Positions 4,453-5,663 of a stretch of DNA of 5,663 bases are shown here, piece by piece (position 1 is the first letter of the stretch; the number at the start of each line of letters is the position of its first letter). Source of the DNA: Bryobacteraceae bacterium (GTDB lineage Bacteria > Acidobacteriota > Terriglobia > Bryobacterales > Bryobacteraceae); assembly GCA_014379815.1 (NCBI GenBank), contig JACMLA010000505.1, positions 1 to 5,663 on the forward strand, in the 5' to 3' direction. The notes under the pieces were generated by a model. It did no database searches. It was given only the letters and a program-made list of their open reading frames with translations, and was not told where the DNA came from. Position numbers and translations under genes: made by a program.

Positions 4453-5663
4453 ATGCTGCACGCTGCCTTCGAAGCGGTCATACGGGAAGAGCGGACTTCG
4501 ATTTGTGCCTCCCTGATCCGGATGACGTCTGACTGGGAGCTTGCGGAAGACTGCGTCCAGGAAGCTTGCCTTCGCGCGTGGGACCTGTGGAGCCGCGAGG
4601 GTCTTCCGGCGCGGCCGGGCGGGTGGCTCGCCACTGTTGCTAAGCGTCTTGCGCTGGATCATTTGCGCCGAGCAAGGAGACAGTGTCCGATTCCGGACGA
4701 GTTGGTCGGCGGCAATCAGCCTGACGACTCGGTATTGTCCCCTGCAGGCGTCACCGGTGTTGAAGACGATGTGCTCCGTTTGATCTTCAGTTGCTGTCAT
4801 CCGGCACTGTCGGAGCCGTCACAGGTTGCCCTTACTCTGCGAACCGTATGCGGTTTAACCACCCGCGAAATCGCACGGGCGTTTGTTGAAGCGGAACCGA
4901 CAACAGCGCAACGGCTGGTTCGCGCGCGTCGCAAACTGGCGGAGGAGAGCGTGCCTTTCGAACTGCCGTCTCCGTCCGAACTGCCCCTTCGGCTAGTCGC
5001 TGTGCAGGCTGTGGTTTACCTAGTCTTCACCGAAGGCTACGCGGCTAGCGCAGGACCAGCCTTGCTGCGCCCTGATCTTTCACACGAAGCAATTCGATTG
5101 GCCCGGCTGCTGGTTCGTCTGCTTCCCGACGACCCGGAAACCAGTGGCCTGCTGGCGCTGATGCTGCTGCACGATGCGCGTGGGAATAGTCGCGTCGACC
5201 GGCATGGCAACTTCGTTCTGCTGGCGGACCAGGACAGGAGTCTCTGGGACCGTGGCCGAATCGACGAAGGTGTTCGTATCCTTGACAAAGCTCTGGTGGC
5301 AAGCAAAGGTGGGCCCTACCAGACCCAGGCCGCCATTGCAGCATTGCATGCGACCGCGCCATCCGCTGCTGATACCGACTGGGGGCAAATTACAGGATTA
5401 TATGGTGCGATGCTACGGCGTTCTCCGAATCCGGTTCTCGAATTAAACGCCGCCGTAGCTATGGCCATGGCGGGCGATGTTGACGAGGCGCTCGACTGGA
5501 TCGCTTCTCTGGAACGGAGAAATGTCCTGAAAGGTTACTATCTACTGCCGGCCGCGAAGGCGGACTTGCTTCGAAGGTGCGGGCGCAACAGCGATGCTTA
5601 TGTCGCGTATGCCGACGCACTCTCGATCGCGCCTACCGAAGCGGAGAGACGCTATCTGAGGGG
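4453..5663 (+). CDS. ECF42-type RNA polymerase sigma factor with DUF6596 and TPR-like C-terminus (3' end cut)
   Basis: The frame from ATG 4453 is open to the window edge (403 codons). The family is about 410-420 residues long, so only a short tail is missing. Sigma region 2 spans about 15-77 (AEDCVQEACLRAWDLW, then GGWLATVAKRLALDHLRR). Region 4 spans about 105-165 (DDVLRLIFSCCHPALS, then LTTREIARAF and TTAQRLVRARRKL). The DUF6596 region follows: AVVYLVFTEGYAAS (186-199), LLRPDLSHEAIRLARLL (204-220), and ALMLLHDARGNSRVDRHG (235-252) to LWDRGRIDEGVRILDKAL (264-281). The rest, including GPYQTQAAIAALHATAPSA (287-305), RRSPNPVLELNAAVAMAMAG (322-341) and a final APTEAERRYL, is a TPR-like helical extension. 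It directs RNA polymerase to its own promoters; the extension is thought to replace an anti-sigma factor, and none is encoded nearby. An in-frame TAG at 4444 limits the start; the ribosome site (GAAAGA) is weak. Confidence 0.95.
   Translation, partial: MLHAAFEAVIREERTSICASLIRMTSDWELAEDCVQEACLRAWDLWSREGLPARPGGWLATVAKRLALDHLRRARRQCPIPDELVGGNQPDDSVLSPAGVTGVEDDVLRLIFSCCHPALSEPSQVALTLRTVCGLTTREIARAFVEAEPTTAQRLVRARRKLAEESVPFELPSPSELPLRLVAVQAVVYLVFTEGYAASAGPALLRPDLSHEAIRLARLLVRLLPDDPETSGLLALMLLHDARGNSRVDRHGNFVLLADQDRSLWDRGRIDEGVRILDKALVASKGGPYQTQAAIAALHATAPSAADTDWGQITGLYGAMLRRSPNPVLELNAAVAMAMAGDVDEALDWIASLERRNVLKGYYLLPAAKADLLRRCGRNSDAYVAYADALSIAPTEAERRYLR

Noticed and set aside
1..5663. CRISPR array, tRNA, insertion sequence or prophage features
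   Set aside because: No repeated spacer pattern, cloverleaf-like sequence, transposase motif or terminal inverted repeats were seen; the window is filled by ordinary genes.

Overview
The window looks like chromosomal DNA from a Gram-negative bacterium. It has an outer-membrane beta-barrel gene, Sec-type and Tat-like signal peptides, densely packed genes, and a GC content that by eye is in the upper 50s percent. The barrel protein (short signal peptide, then a QKHELGLTLGR-type start), the DUF1223 and YHS genes, and an ECF42 sigma factor would fit Acidobacteriota, perhaps Bryobacterales/Solibacter-like. That assignment is an inference from general resemblance, not a search. I see no phage, IS, CRISPR, tRNA or rRNA features.

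Positions 2002 down to 1 (minus strand) form a tightly packed four-gene operon. It encodes a glucose-1-dehydrogenase-like short-chain dehydrogenase, a 79-residue two-helix membrane protein, a 52-residue one-helix membrane protein, and a ferric-reductase-type six-helix membrane protein running into a Rieske domain that the window edge cuts. Junctions are a 1-bp gap and then two ATGA overlaps, so the last three genes are probably translationally coupled. This is the least described part of the window and looks like a membrane haem/iron-sulphur electron-transfer unit.

Positions 2092-3982 (plus strand) hold three genes for exported proteins: a YHS-domain protein of the '(seleno)protein' type with Cys at the usual Sec/Cys site, a small outer-membrane beta-barrel protein, and a DUF1223 thioredoxin-fold protein with a CxxC motif. 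The 89-bp divergent region between the SDR operon and the YHS gene holds a perfect 12-bp palindrome and a short hairpin.

Positions 3979-5663 hold an ECF42 regulatory pair. A DGPF/YCII-related protein gene lies on the minus strand, and its stop codon overlaps the DUF1223 stop. Divergent from it on the plus strand is a long ECF sigma factor with a DUF6596 region and a TPR-like C-terminus, cut by the window end a few residues before its expected stop. The 108-bp region between them carries TGTCGA-N17-CGTT facing the DGPF gene, close to the promoter reported for ECF42 sigma factors. The simplest model is that the sigma factor switches on the DGPF gene from its own neighbouring promoter.

The window is essentially filled with genes. 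No stretch above 300 bp lacks a coding assignment.
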